A stretch of 64,000 bases of DNA from Xanthomonas nasturtii (GCF_001660815.1 NZ_LYMI01000005.1:1-64000); one strand, 5' to 3'. Positions 23,352 to 33,073 are shown, numbered from the stretch's first letter. Notes: generated by a model not told the origin, from the sequence alone. Numbers and translations: made by a program.

Positions 23352-25160
23352 TCAGTCGCTCTTGGCCTTCTTCGCACCCGTGGGCGCCGTGCCTGTGTCG
23401 CCAGGCGCGGCATCGGCCGAAAGCGCACTCGCCGCGGTGGCTGCAGGCTTGCCGGCCATCATGCGGTCGCGCGCGGCCTTGAACGGGTTGCCGGGGTACC
23501 AGTTGGGCCAACGTTCGCCGGCTGCGACCTCCTTGCCCACGCCGTACACCACCTGCAGGTCTTCGATGGTGCCATCGAGCTTCCAGGTGGCCGCGTCGTA
23601 TTCGTCGCCAGGGGCGTGATAGCGGTGGCGTCCATAGTCCTCGGCGGCGGCACGTCCGGCGGCAGTGCCGCCCTCGCGCAGGTCTTCGCCGCCATCGGCA
23701 TACAGCGCCGGCACACCGGCCTTGGCGAAGTTGAAGTGGTCCGAGCGGAAGTACGAGCCGCTTTGCGGTGTGGCTTCGGCATGCAGGGTGCGGCCTTGCA
23801 TCGCGGCGATCGGCTTGAGGATGTCTTCCAGTTCCGAGCTGCCCATGCCGACCACGGTGACATCGCGCGCGCGCCCGGCCACCGACATCGCATCCAGGTT
23901 GATCACCGCGGCAATCTTGTCCAGCGGGAAGCTCGGGTTGGCCACGTAGTACTTGGAACCAAGCAAGCCGGATTCTTCCAGCGTCACCGCCACAAACACC
24001 ACCGAGCGCGCCGGCTTGGGGTCCTGGTGCGCAAAGGCATCGGCAATTTCCAGGATGCCGGCCACACCGGTGGCGTTGTCCACCGCGCCGTTGTAGATAT
24101 TGTCGCCGGTCTCGCCCGGATGCCTGCCCAGGTGGTCCCAGTGCGCCATGTACAGCACCGCCTCGTCGGCGTGGCTGCTGCCGGGCAAAACGCCGACCAC
24201 GTTGCGCGAGGTCTTTTGCGCGATGGCGCTCTTCAGGTCCACCGACCAGTTGGCCTTCAACGGCACCGGCTTGAAGCCGCGCTTGCTGGCGTCCTTGTAG
24301 GCCTGCGCCAGATCCAGCCCGGCATTGGCGAACAACTGCTTGGCAGTGTCGGCGCTGATCCAGCCCTGCACCGGCAGGCGCGGGTCCGGATCGTCCTTGG
24401 CCGGTAGATCGTATTGCGGGCCAGACCAGGAGTTTTTGACCACGTCCCAGCCATAGCTGGCACCAGGGGTGTCGTGCACGATCAATGCAGCGGCCGCGCC
24501 CTTGCGTGCGGCCTCTTCGAATTTGTAGGTCCAGCGCCCGTAATAGGTCATGCGCTTGCCGTCGAACAGCTTGCCATCGCCGGTGTGGAAGCCGGGGTCG
24601 TTGACGAACATCACCACCGTCTTGCCTTTCCAGTCCTGGCCGGCGTAATCGTTCCATTGCTGCTCGGGCGCATCCACGCCATAGCCGACGAACACCAGCT
24701 CGCTGTTGTCCAGCTTGACCTCCGGCTGGCCGGTGCGCGTGCCGACCACGATGTCGGTACCGAAGGCGAGGGTGCGGGTCTGCTCGCCGCTGCGCAGGCT
24801 CGGTGCGGTGGCCGCATCGGCGGTGGTTTCCACCATCGGCACATCCTGGAACCAGCTGTCGCCGTTGCCCGGCTGCAAGCCGATGCGCTGCATCTGGTCG
24901 CGGATGTAGGTCACGGTCTTTTCTTCGCCCGGCGTGCCCGGGCCGCGCCCTTCAAAATCGTCCGAGGCCAGCGTCTTGACCAGTTCGGCGAAGTCGCCGC
25001 TGGTCAGCTCCGGCGAGAAGGCATGGCGGCTGACCGGCGCGCTGGGCGCGCTATCGGCCGGCGTCTGCGTGTCAGCCACGCGGGGCGCATCGGCGGGTTC
25101 GCGTTTGCAGCCGGCCAGGCCCAGCGTCGCGGCCAGGCACAACAGGATCTTGCGGGGCAT
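23352..25160 (-). CDS. M28-family zinc aminopeptidase, lipoprotein
   Basis: 602 residues. The N-terminus is a lipoprotein signal with lipobox LAGC (Cys at 18). A PA-type insert domain occupies roughly residues 150-300, and the M28 zinc domain follows: MAHWDHLG (His, Asp ligand), GAVDNATGVAG (Asp), EESGLLGSKYY (catalytic Glu pair), NLDAMSV (Asp) and RSDHFNF (His). All metal ligands are in place, so the enzyme should be active as a di-zinc exopeptidase in the periplasm or at the outer membrane. The C-terminal 40 residues are Ala/Lys-rich. Convergent with the PepSY gene across a shared terminator. Confidence 0.93.
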   Translation of the reverse strand: MPRKILLCLAATLGLAGCKREPADAPRVADTQTPADSAPSAPVSRHAFSPELTSGDFAELVKTLASDDFEGRGPGTPGEEKTVTYIRDQMQRIGLQPGNGDSWFQDVPMVETTADAATAPSLRSGEQTRTLAFGTDIVVGTRTGQPEVKLDNSELVFVGYGVDAPEQQWNDYAGQDWKGKTVVMFVNDPGFHTGDGKLFDGKRMTYYGRWTYKFEEAARKGAAAALIVHDTPGASYGWDVVKNSWSGPQYDLPAKDDPDPRLPVQGWISADTAKQLFANAGLDLAQAYKDASKRGFKPVPLKANWSVDLKSAIAQKTSRNVVGVLPGSSHADEAVLYMAHWDHLGRHPGETGDNIYNGAVDNATGVAGILEIADAFAHQDPKPARSVVFVAVTLEESGLLGSKYYVANPSFPLDKIAAVINLDAMSVAGRARDVTVVGMGSSELEDILKPIAAMQGRTLHAEATPQSGSYFRSDHFNFAKAGVPALYADGGEDLREGGTAAGRAAAEDYGRHRYHAPGDEYDAATWKLDGTIEDLQVVYGVGKEVAAGERWPNWYPGNPFKAARDRMMAGKPAATAASALSADAAPGDTGTAPTGAKKAKSD

Positions 25161-25305
25161 CGGAACTCCTCGGGCGGCGGAATTCCGATCTTAGAGCGTG
25201 CGCGGGAGGTTGAGGTGAGCGCGCGGCAGCACGCGCTGCTTCCTGCACGCCGGCCAGGGCGCCGGAGCAAACGCCCTCGACGCACACCCGCGCGTGCCGG
25301 ATGCG

Positions 25306-25962
25306 TCAGTCCTTCGGCGCCACGTCGCTGTCGAAGCTGCGCGCGGTAGCACCGCTCACCGCGCCGATCTTGGCGCTGCGATGCACGTACAGGTTGACCT
25401 CGCGCTCGAACCGCAGCGGTCCATCCACCACCGCATCCGGGCCGATCACCACGCGCGGCTTGCGCGAGGGCTGGAACGAAAAACCGAAGTTCGGCTTGGT
25501 CACTTCGATGCCGCCACGCACGTGCGAGTCGACCCCCACCGTGATGTCGCCATTGACCGTCTCGATGCCCTTGCCGAGCTCGGTTCCCACCAGGCCGATG
25601 CTGCCGTTGACGGTTTCCACCCCGCCACTGATCTGGCTGCCGCGCTCGGCGAGGATGCTGCCGTTGACGGTTTCCAGCCCGCCGGACACGCTCACTTTCT
25701 GGCCTAGCGTAATCGAGCCGTTGACGGTTTCCACCCCGCCGGTACGCGCGTTGTCGCCGATGCGGATACCGCCGTTGACGGTTTCCACGGTGTTGGTCTG
25801 CGCACCGGCGCCGATTTCGATCGAGCCGTTGACCGTGCCCAGGGAACCATAGGTCTTGCCGGCCTCGGCACTGATGCGGCCGTTGACCTTGCTGATGCCC
25901 TCGTCGGCCCAGGCGCTCGTGCAGACCAGGGACAGTGCCAGGAGAAGAAGTTGGGACTTCAT
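25306..25962 (-). CDS. Periplasmic repeat protein with tandem ETVNGSI motifs
   Basis: 218 residues with a signal peptide (ends SAWA). The mature protein has about eight tandem copies of an 18-residue repeat with the core [E/G]TVNGSIxxG and a GG turn, ending in a non-repeat domain of about 60 residues. This looks like a beta-helical or adhesin-like solenoid similar to DUF4097/bactofilin-type polymer-forming proteins. The start at 25962 (MKSQLLL) gives a clean signal peptide; the longer upstream reading frame overlaps the divergent EnvC-like gene and is not credible. Role unknown; divergent from envC-like gene, with about 160 bases between starts. Confidence 0.75.
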   Translation of the reverse strand: MKSQLLLLALSLVCTSAWADEGISKVNGRISAEAGKTYGSLGTVNGSIEIGAGAQTNTVETVNGGIRIGDNARTGGVETVNGSITLGQKVSVSGGLETVNGSILAERGSQISGGVETVNGSIGLVGTELGKGIETVNGDITVGVDSHVRGGIEVTKPNFGFSFQPSRKPRVVIGPDAVVDGPLRFEREVNLYVHRSAKIGAVSGATARSFDSDVAPKD

Positions 25963-26122
25963 GCTGAACCTCGCGCGGCGGCGGTTGTCTGGGGCGTGGC
26001 GGCGATCACACCATGCTTGGCTACAATCGCGCACCTGCCTGAAGTCACTGGATCTTTCGTTGCCCCCTTCGTCCGCACCGCTGCCGCGCCTGCCGCTCGC
26101 TCCGTCCACCGGCCGTGGACGG

Positions 26123-27358
26123 ATGTGGCTGGCAGCGGGTGTGCTGGCCTGCACGCTGCTGGGCAGCGCCAGCGCCAGCGCGCAAAGCCAGCGCGAGACC
26201 GAGCGCAAATTGCAGCAGCTGCGCGATGAGCTCAAGACCATCAGCGCCGATCGGCGCGACCTGGAAGGCAAGCGCGGCACCGCTGCGCAGCAGTTGCGCC
26301 AGGCCGACGAGAAAGTGGCCAAGACCGCACGCGCGTTGAGCGAGACCGAAACTGCGATGCGCACCCAGGAAGCCCACCTTTCCACCCTGCAGCAGGAGCG
26401 CGCGCAATTGCAGCGCGGCCTGCAGCGCCAGCGCACGCAGCTGGCGGCGTTGTTGCGCGCTGCCGACCAGGTAGGCCGCAATGCGCCGTTGAAGGTGCTG
26501 CTGTCGCAGGACACGGTGGGCGATGCCACGCGCATGCTGGCCGACCACCGCTACGTGCAGAACGCGCGTGCGCAGCGCATCCACGCCTTGACCACGCAAC
26601 TGGATGCCCTGGCGAAAGTGGAACAGGACATCGCCACGCGGCGCCAGGCGCTGGATGCGGCGCGCGCGCAGCAAAAGGCGCAGGCCGCGACGTTGCAGAA
26701 GGATCGCTCGCAGCAGGCGGCCACCGTCGCGCAACTGGACGACCGCTACAAACAACGCGCCGAACGCGAAAAGGCGCTGGGCCAGGATGCCAAGTCGCTG
26801 GAGCGGCTGCTCGCCAATCTGCGTGCGGCTGCGGCCAAGGCCGAGGCCGAACGTCGCGCCGCCGCCAAACGCACCGCTGCCGAAGCCGCCGCGCAGGCAA
26901 AACGCGGCAAAACCGAGCGCCCCGAGCGCCCCGGCAAGACGCCGCCCAGAGTGGTCGCCACTGCACCGGCGCCCAAGGTCGGTGGGCTGAGCTGGCCGGT
27001 GTCGGGCAATCTGCTGGCACGCTTCAATGCCACCTTGCCCGATGGCCACACCAGCAAGGGCGTGCTGATCGGCGCGCCCAAGGGCACCACGGTCACCGCA
27101 GTGGCCGATGGCACGGTGGTGTTTTCCGACTGGATGACCGGCTACGGCATGATCCTGATCGTGGACCACGGCAACGGCTATATGAGCCTGTACGCGCACA
27201 ACGACACCTTGTTGCGCGATGCCGGTGCGGCCATCAAACGTGGCGAAGCGGTGGCCAAGGTCGGCAGTTCGGGCGGGCAGGGCGTGCCGGCGCTGTATTT
27301 CGAATTGCGTCGCAACGGGCAACCGGTGGATCCATCGAGCTGGTTGCAGCGGCGTTAG
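26123..27358 (+). CDS. EnvC-like murein hydrolase activator (degenerate LytM domain)
   Basis: 411 residues from the ATG at 26123, which gives a short signal peptide (WLAAGVLACTLLGSASASA); a TTG at 26060 would add 21 residues and cannot be excluded. Residues 25-270 are a long coiled coil rich in Ala, Arg and Gln, then a Lys/Pro linker and a C-terminal LytM (M23-like) domain: HTSKGVLIGAP, YGMILIVDHGNGYMSLYAHN, ALYFELRRNGQPVDPSSWL. The canonical M23 zinc residues are not all present (no HxH in the last motif), as in EnvC and NlpD, which activate the amidases of cell division rather than cut peptidoglycan. The S41 protease gene follows about 180 bases downstream. Confidence 0.88.
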   Translation: MWLAAGVLACTLLGSASASAQSQRETERKLQQLRDELKTISADRRDLEGKRGTAAQQLRQADEKVAKTARALSETETAMRTQEAHLSTLQQERAQLQRGLQRQRTQLAALLRAADQVGRNAPLKVLLSQDTVGDATRMLADHRYVQNARAQRIHALTTQLDALAKVEQDIATRRQALDAARAQQKAQAATLQKDRSQQAATVAQLDDRYKQRAEREKALGQDAKSLERLLANLRAAAAKAEAERRAAAKRTAAEAAAQAKRGKTERPERPGKTPPRVVATAPAPKVGGLSWPVSGNLLARFNATLPDGHTSKGVLIGAPKGTTVTAVADGTVVFSDWMTGYGMILIVDHGNGYMSLYAHNDTLLRDAGAAIKRGEAVAKVGSSGGQGVPALYFELRRNGQPVDPSSWLQRR

Positions 27359-27536
27359 AGCGGCAGACAAAACGACTGCGCTCACCGCCCTGCGGCTCTG
27401 CCCTGCCTTGCCAGCTGGCCACCATCGAACTGCCTGCGTGGCACGCCCGCGATTCAACGCGGATTTACCGCAGCTTCGCGCATAATCCGGTCAGCTCCGC
27501 GGTGCGGGGCGCCTTATCTCTTTGTCGGAGTGCTTC

Positions 27537-29045
27537 ATGCGCGTAGCCGTCCTGTCCGTTGCCCTGTCGCTGGCCCTGTTCGCGTCGCCCGTTTGGGCGC
27601 AAAAGGCCGGCCCCGCTGCCGTCCAGGCCACCGCGGACGATCCGGAAGCCAATGAAGCCGCTGTCTCCAAGGTGCCGCTGGACGAGATCCGCCGCTTCGT
27701 GGCGGTGTACAACGCGGTCAAGCAGGCTTACGTGGACCCGGTCGAAGACAAGAAGCTGATGCACGCCGCAGTACGCGGGCTGCTCTCGGACCTGGACCCG
27801 CACAGCACCTATTTCGACAAGGAAGATGCCGAAGCCTTCGACGAACAGGCCAACGGCGCCTACGACGGCATCGGCGTGGAGCTGCTGCAGCAACAGGACA
27901 ACACGCTCAAGGTGATCGCGCCGATCGACGACACCCCGGCCGCACGCGCCGGCATTCGCGCAGGCGATGTCATCGTGGCCATCGACGGCAAGCCGATCGA
28001 TGCCAGCAAGGCGATGGAGCCGCTGCGTGGCGAATCCGGCAGCAAGGTCACCCTGACAATCCTGCGCGAGAAGACGCCCAAGCCGTTCGACGTCACCCTG
28101 CAGCGCGAGACCATCCGCGTGGCCAGCGTGCGCAGCAAGCTGCTGGAACCGGGCTACGGCTACATCCGCATCAGCACCTTCCAGGCCGACACCGGTGCCG
28201 ATTTCCAGAAAAACCTCAAACAGCTGCAGTCCGGCGGAAAACTGCGCGGGCTGGTGCTGGATCTGCGCAGCAACCCCGGCGGTCTGCTGACTTCGGCGGT
28301 GCAGGTGGCAGACGATCTGCTCGACAAGGGCAACATCGTCAGCACCCGCGGCCGCATCTCGATCAGCGATGCCAAGTTCGATGCCACACCGGGCGATCTG
28401 CTCGGGAGCGTGCCGGTGGTCGTGCTGGTGGACGCCGGCTCGGCCAGCGCCTCCGAGGTGCTGGCCGGCGCGCTACGCGACAACCAGCGCGCACGCATCA
28501 TCGGCAGCCGCACCTTCGGCAAGGGCTCGGTGCAGACCGTGCTGCCGCTGGATAACGGCGATTCGGTCAAGCTCACCACCGCGCGTTATTACACGCCCAG
28601 CGGCAAGTCGATCCAGGCCAGCGGCATCGTGCCGGAAGTGCTGCTCACCCCCGAATCGCAGCCTGGCGATACCGATCTGCCGGCCAGCCTGACCGACTAC
28701 AGCGAAGCCACCTTGCCGGGCCATCTGCGTGGCGATGCCGAAGGCGAAGAGGGCTATAGCGCCGGCGACGTGCTGCCGGGCGATGGCCCGATCGCCGCGG
28801 CCCTGGCCGAACTCAAGCAGCCCGGCTCGGCGGCCAAGGCGCAAGCCGCACGCAAGGCCAAGGCCCAGGCCGCACAGAAGACGAGGGCGGCCAAGGCCGT
28901 AGCCGAGCCGAAGCCGGCAACCGCGCGCCCGGCAGCCACCGACAAGCCCAAAGCGGCCGAACCTGCGGGCAACGCCGAACCAGCCGAACCGGCACAGCCG
29001 GCGTCGCCGGCAGCCAAGCCCAAGCCGGCCGAACCAGCCAAATGA
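27537..29045 (+). CDS. S41-family C-terminal processing protease (CtpA-like)
   Basis: 502 residues with a Sec signal peptide (ends SPVWA). Domains: S41 N-terminal cap (DPHSTYFDKEDAEAF), a PDZ domain (residues about 110-190, IKVI..AARAGIRAGDVIVAIDGKPI), and the tail-specific protease core with nucleophile Ser in AGSASASE and general-base Lys in FGKGSVQ. It cuts periplasmic proteins at their C-termini. The last 80 residues are an Ala/Lys/Pro-rich tail, likely disordered. The gene follows an EnvC-like gene; envC-ctpA pairing is common in proteobacteria and points to cell-wall remodelling. The ATG at 27537 is used rather than the in-frame ATG five codons upstream. Confidence 0.94.
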   Translation: MRVAVLSVALSLALFASPVWAQKAGPAAVQATADDPEANEAAVSKVPLDEIRRFVAVYNAVKQAYVDPVEDKKLMHAAVRGLLSDLDPHSTYFDKEDAEAFDEQANGAYDGIGVELLQQQDNTLKVIAPIDDTPAARAGIRAGDVIVAIDGKPIDASKAMEPLRGESGSKVTLTILREKTPKPFDVTLQRETIRVASVRSKLLEPGYGYIRISTFQADTGADFQKNLKQLQSGGKLRGLVLDLRSNPGGLLTSAVQVADDLLDKGNIVSTRGRISISDAKFDATPGDLLGSVPVVVLVDAGSASASEVLAGALRDNQRARIIGSRTFGKGSVQTVLPLDNGDSVKLTTARYYTPSGKSIQASGIVPEVLLTPESQPGDTDLPASLTDYSEATLPGHLRGDAEGEEGYSAGDVLPGDGPIAAALAELKQPGSAAKAQAARKAKAQAAQKTRAAKAVAEPKPATARPAATDKPKAAEPAGNAEPAEPAQPASPAAKPKPAEPAK

Positions 29046-29405
29046 TCACCTCAGCACCGCGGAACGATCGGCGTGCACGCAGCGGGTGAATCTCACCCGC
29101 TGCGTGAGCACGGGCAGGCAGTCCTAGGCCTCATGTGCCTGCACAGCGATCGCGGCGGTCGGTGCAGACGCGCCGCTTCGATCATCCAAGGCTCTGCGTT
29201 GTCGGAACGAGCCCCGTCGCGAACGCCTTCCCCAATCGCCACAAAGCGCACCGGTAGCGCAACGCGCTCATCAAGACGCCGTGTGCACGCAGTCTTGAAC
29301 GCGTAATCGGCCCTGGACCAGTGCAGCCTTGCGCGACCAATCGCGCCGAAAACACGATTAAGTGTGTGCCGCACGCACGCGATGGCAATCACCTGGCACG
29401 CATGG
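29046..29405. other. Convergent intergenic region
   Basis: About 360 bases between the convergent protease and dehydrogenase genes. A CACCCGCTGCGTGC-like inverted sequence near 29075-29110 (GCACGCAGCGGGTGAATCTCACCCGCTGCGTG) forms a hairpin of about 13 bp that may act as a shared terminator. No credible gene. Confidence 0.55.
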
Positions 29406-30392
29406 CTAGCGCGCGTTCGCCAGCGCATCGGCATTGACCAGATTGCGCGGCCCGCCGGCTGCAAACGCCAGCACATTGTCGAATGCCGCCTCGAAATACA
29501 GCGCATAGCTGTCGCGTTCCACATAGCCCAGATGCGGTGTCGCCAGCACACGCGGATGCCGCAGCAGCGGATCACGCGGGTCCAGCACCGGCTCGTGCTC
29601 GAAGACATCCAGCGCCGCCTGCGCGGGCCGGCCGGCTTCCAGTGCGGCCAGCAACGCACCAGGGGCGACCAACTCGGCGCGGCTGGTGTTGACCAGCAAC
29701 GCATCCTCACGCATGCGGGCCAGATCCTGTGCAGTGACGTCGTGACGCGTTTGCGCCGTCAGGCGCCGATGCAGCGACAGCACATCGCTGTGTTCGAACA
29801 ATTGCTCGCGGCTACCCGCAATCGCGAACCCGTCGCGCGCTGCCTGGCCGCAGGACGCAGCACCGCCCCACACCAATACCTGCATGCCGAAGGCACGCCC
29901 GATGCTGGCCACGCGTTGGCCGATGCGCCCGTAACTCCAGATGCCCAGCGTGCGCCCATGCAGCACGCGGCCCAAGCCAGGGTCGCCCAGCGCCTGCCAG
30001 CGGCCCTGGTGCAATGCATGCTGGTACTCGGTCAGCCGACGGCTGGCCGACAGGATCAAGGCCCAGGTCAGCTCGGCCGGCGCCACCGGCGAGCCGACGC
30101 CTTCGGCCACCGCCACACCAAACGCGGTGCACGCCGCCACATCTACATGCGCGCCCACCCGCCCGGTCTGGCTGATCAGTTTCAGCCGCGGCAGCCGTTG
30201 CAGCAGCGCTGCATCCACCCGCGTGCGCTCGCGGATCAGCACCAGCGCATCGGCGTCGGCCAGACACGCGGCGCGCGCATCGAGATCCCCGTCCAGTGCA
30301 CCCAGCACCTGCACCTGATGGTCCTGCATCCGCTGCAGGCAGGGCAGCTGCGCGACGGCGCGCTGATAGTCGTCGGGCACCACAATGCGCAT
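29406..30392 (-). CDS. D-2-hydroxyacid dehydrogenase family protein
   Basis: 328 residues. The NAD-binding fold (GIWSYGRIGQRVA; the usual first Gly of GxGxxG is Trp-Ser-Tyr here, a deviation), catalytic Arg in NTSRAELVA, Glu in DVFEHEPV, and His in TPHLGYVE are all present, as in phosphoglycerate-dehydrogenase-like enzymes. The substrate is unknown. Its ATG overlaps the stop of the DUF1820 gene (TGATG), so it is translationally coupled to it. The frame stays open past the start through the upstream gene region, but the ATG at 30392 matches the family N-terminus (MRIVVPDDYQ). Confidence 0.9.
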   Translation of the reverse strand: MRIVVPDDYQRAVAQLPCLQRMQDHQVQVLGALDGDLDARAACLADADALVLIRERTRVDAALLQRLPRLKLISQTGRVGAHVDVAACTAFGVAVAEGVGSPVAPAELTWALILSASRRLTEYQHALHQGRWQALGDPGLGRVLHGRTLGIWSYGRIGQRVASIGRAFGMQVLVWGGAASCGQAARDGFAIAGSREQLFEHSDVLSLHRRLTAQTRHDVTAQDLARMREDALLVNTSRAELVAPGALLAALEAGRPAQAALDVFEHEPVLDPRDPLLRHPRVLATPHLGYVERDSYALYFEAAFDNVLAFAAGGPRNLVNADALANAR

Positions 30393-30712
30393 CAGCGTGG
30401 CTTGATCGGCGGGGGGAACGGCGTCACCACCTTGTCGCCGGTGGTGGCATCGCGAATCACCGACTGGCCTTTTTTCTCCACTTCTTCGATGCGCACGATG
30501 CTCTGCATCGGCAGGTGCAAGGTCTTGGTGTTGCCGAACTCTTCGCGCAGGCGTTCTTCGGTGGGGTCCACCACCAGCCCGTCGTGCACGTCGAACACCA
30601 GCTCGCCGATCTGGTTGAAGCCCCACAGATGGCTGCCGGTGACCTCACGCGCATAGAGCTCGTACACCTTGCCGTGATTGAGGAAGGTGACTTTGTACAG
30701 AGGCTTGGACAT
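30392..30712 (-). CDS. DUF1820 family protein
   Basis: 106 residues, cytosolic, no signal peptide. The conserved pattern YKVTFLNHGKVYELYAREV, HLWGFNQIGELVFD and LHLPMQSIVRIEEVEKKG is the gammaproteobacterial DUF1820 domain, of unknown function. It ends in the start codon of the dehydrogenase gene (one-base overlap), so it lies first in a two-gene operon. Downstream-biased Pro-rich C-terminus. The family is small and widely conserved next to different genes, so the pairing gives little functional information. Confidence 0.88.
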   Translation of the reverse strand: MSKPLYKVTFLNHGKVYELYAREVTGSHLWGFNQIGELVFDVHDGLVVDPTEERLREEFGNTKTLHLPMQSIVRIEEVEKKGQSVIRDATTGDKVVTPFPPPIKPR

Positions 30713-30822
30713 GCGCCCGATTATAGGCGCGCGCCTGACCGCCGTCGCCCGAACATGCGTGCGCTGGTGCCGCGGCGCGTATCGATCAAAACCTGCTTGT
30801 TCGGCAAGGAGCGCTGTGTTCC

Positions 30823-31515
30823 TCAGAACCCGTGGCGCTTGCGCAGCCGTCGCGCGATGGCCGCGCGCACATACAGCCCGTAGACGATGCCGAACAGGAA
30901 GCCGGCGATGTGCGCCGACCACGCCACCATGCCGAAGGCCGGGCCGATATAGGCGAACACCACCTGCAGGATCGCCCAGGCGCCGATCAGCAACGGCGCC
31001 GGGACGCGGATAAATTCCAGAAATACGCCCAGCGGCAGCACCACGCCCAGCTTGGCGCCGGGAAACAACGCCAGATAGGTGCCGATCAACGCCGACACCG
31101 CGCCCGAGGCACCGATGATCACCCGGTCCGGCGTGCCGATCGCAAAGATCGCCGCCAGGTTGGAGGCCGCACCGCCGACCAGAAACAGCAGCAGCAGGCG
31201 CCACGGGCCCAGGATGCGCTCGGCCGGCAGCCCGAAGATCAGCAAAAACACCAGATTGCCGAGCAGATGCGACCAGTCGGCATGCAGGAACAGCGCCGTG
31301 AACAAGCGCAGCACGCTGCCATCGCGCAAGGTCGCCCACCAGTCGCCCAGGTTGGAGACGCCGCTGGACAGCGCGCCCCAGTCCAGCCACAGCGTATTGC
31401 GCGCTTCGCCGGGCCGGCTGATCGACCACAGGTAGGCCAGCCACACCGTGGTGAACAACAGCGGCACCGCCCAGCGCCGGGTGGGCTTCTTGCGGGAGGG
31501 GAGGGAGACGAACAT
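30823..31515 (-). CDS. Rhomboid-family intramembrane serine protease
   Basis: 230 residues with six to seven hydrophobic helices. The catalytic dyad is visible: Ser137 in IIGASGAVSA and His202 in AWSAHIAGFLFG. The HADWSHLLGN motif between helices is also typical (loop and helix 2). Rhomboids cleave single-pass substrates in the membrane. The ATG at 31515 (MFVSLPSRKK) is used rather than the in-frame upstream start at 31560. The gene is followed after 110 bases by the DUF1820 gene, possibly in the same transcript. Confidence 0.93.
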   Translation of the reverse strand: MFVSLPSRKKPTRRWAVPLLFTTVWLAYLWSISRPGEARNTLWLDWGALSSGVSNLGDWWATLRDGSVLRLFTALFLHADWSHLLGNLVFLLIFGLPAERILGPWRLLLLFLVGGAASNLAAIFAIGTPDRVIIGASGAVSALIGTYLALFPGAKLGVVLPLGVFLEFIRVPAPLLIGAWAILQVVFAYIGPAFGMVAWSAHIAGFLFGIVYGLYVRAAIARRLRKRHGF

Positions 31516-31591
31516 CGGAGTCGCACAATAGCTGGTCCACGGGACTGAACCCAACCCCAACTCAACCGCGTGTTCAGGACGAAAGTCGTTA

Positions 31592-31619
31592 TTGTTCGGT
31601 TAATCGAGGTGGGTATACT
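31592..31619 (+). promoter_or_regulatory. Likely sigma-70 promoter for the FadL-type porin gene
   Basis: TTGTTC (31592-31597) and TATACT (31614-31619) are separated by 16 bases, about 115 bases upstream of the porin start. The leader between them and the gene carries a run of eight G (31639-31646). Confidence 0.55.
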
Positions 31620-31732
31620 GCGTACGGCGTCGTATGTCGGGGGGGGTCTCCGGCGCGCCCCAGGCACTGGATTGGTGCTGGGCGCGGGCGCTGAACCGAC
31701 CATTGCAGTCTTTATCCGGAGAGCTACAACTC

Positions 31733-33073
31733 ATGTCTACCGCTTCCACTCTGAGCCGCGCCACCCTGTTGGCCGTTGGTATCGCTGGCGTTCTGGCCGT
31801 TGGCCAGGCGCACGGCGCCGCATTCCAGCTGAAGGAAAACAGCGCCAAGGGCCTCGGCCGCGCATTCGCAGGTGCGGGCAGCGCCCCGGACGATGCCTCG
31901 ATTATCGTCAACAACCCGGCCGGCATGCGCCAGCTGGACGGTCGCATGTTCCAGGCCGACGTCAGCGCCATCCATTTCTCGGCCAAGTTCAAGCCCGAGA
32001 GCGGCACCTATGCCAACGGCGCCCCGGTCTCCGGCGGCGACGGCGGCGACGCCGGCATGATTGCGCCGGTTCCGGCGATGTATTTCCACCTGCCGTTCGG
32101 CGAGAACGACAACATGCACCTGGGCACCTCGCTCACCGTGCCGTTCGGCTTCAAGACCGACTACGGCCGTGACTGGGTGGGCCGCTACCACGGCACCAAG
32201 ACCGAGCTGCAGGCGATCGACTTCAATGTCGCGTTCTCCTACGACGTGAACCCGTATGTGTCCTTTGGCGCCTCGGTATTCGCCGAGCGTCTGGATATCG
32301 ACCTTGCCAACGCGGTGGATTTCGGCAGCATTCTGGCCGCGCGCCGCGCGCCGGGCTTCGCACCGGGCAGCGCTGACGGTTACTCGCGCATCAAGGGCAA
32401 CAGCACCGAAGTGGGCTTTACCCTGGGTGGCTTGTTCAGCATCGACGAGAACACCCACATCGGCTTCAGCTACCGCTCGGAAGTGGAACACAAGATCACC
32501 GACGGCGATGCCGACTTCACCACCCCGCCTAACGCCGCTGCCGTGCTGAGCGTCGCCGCACCGGGCACCTTCATCGACACCAAGGGCCGTGCCACCGTCA
32601 CGCTGCCGGCCAGCGCCACCGCCAGCTTCACGCATAACGTGAACGAGCAGTGGTCGATCATGGCCGACGTCACCCGCACCGCCTGGAGCAAGTTCGACCA
32701 GGTGACCGTGGACTTCGCCTCCAATCAGCCCGACAGCGTGCTGGACTTCTCCTACCGCGACACCACCTTCGCCTCGATCGGTGCCGACTACCGCATGAGC
32801 GAGACGCTGACCCTGCGTGGCGGCCTGGCCTACGACCAGACCCCGACCACCGCCGAGCACCGCGACGTGCGCGTGCCCGATGCCAGCCGCAAGTGGGTCT
32901 CGCTGGGCTTGAGCTGGCGTCCGTCGCAGCAGGCCGAATACAACTTCGGTTACACCCATCTGTTTGTCAGCGACCCAACCACCGACAGCCGCAGCGCCAC
33001 CGGCGATCGTCTGGCGGGTAGCTACGATGTGCAGGGCAACATCCTGGCCGCTTCGATCAACTACAAGTTCTGA
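31733..33073 (+). CDS. FadL/OmpP1-family outer membrane transporter
   Basis: 446 residues with a Sec signal peptide (ends AHG; mature begins AAFQLKENSAKGLGRAFAG). Conserved early NNPAGM motif of FadL hatch-domain proteins, then amphipathic strands of a 14-strand beta-barrel, ending in a terminal aromatic (NYKF). FadL-type porins bring long-chain fatty acids or other hydrophobic molecules across the outer membrane. The ATG at 31733 follows CCGGAGAG; the in-frame start at 31634 overlaps the leader and is rejected. A strong terminator follows. Substrate in this organism is inferred from the family. Confidence 0.92.
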   Translation: MSTASTLSRATLLAVGIAGVLAVGQAHGAAFQLKENSAKGLGRAFAGAGSAPDDASIIVNNPAGMRQLDGRMFQADVSAIHFSAKFKPESGTYANGAPVSGGDGGDAGMIAPVPAMYFHLPFGENDNMHLGTSLTVPFGFKTDYGRDWVGRYHGTKTELQAIDFNVAFSYDVNPYVSFGASVFAERLDIDLANAVDFGSILAARRAPGFAPGSADGYSRIKGNSTEVGFTLGGLFSIDENTHIGFSYRSEVEHKITDGDADFTTPPNAAAVLSVAAPGTFIDTKGRATVTLPASATASFTHNVNEQWSIMADVTRTAWSKFDQVTVDFASNQPDSVLDFSYRDTTFASIGADYRMSETLTLRGGLAYDQTPTTAEHRDVRVPDASRKWVSLGLSWRPSQQAEYNFGYTHLFVSDPTTDSRSATGDRLAGSYDVQGNILAASINYKF

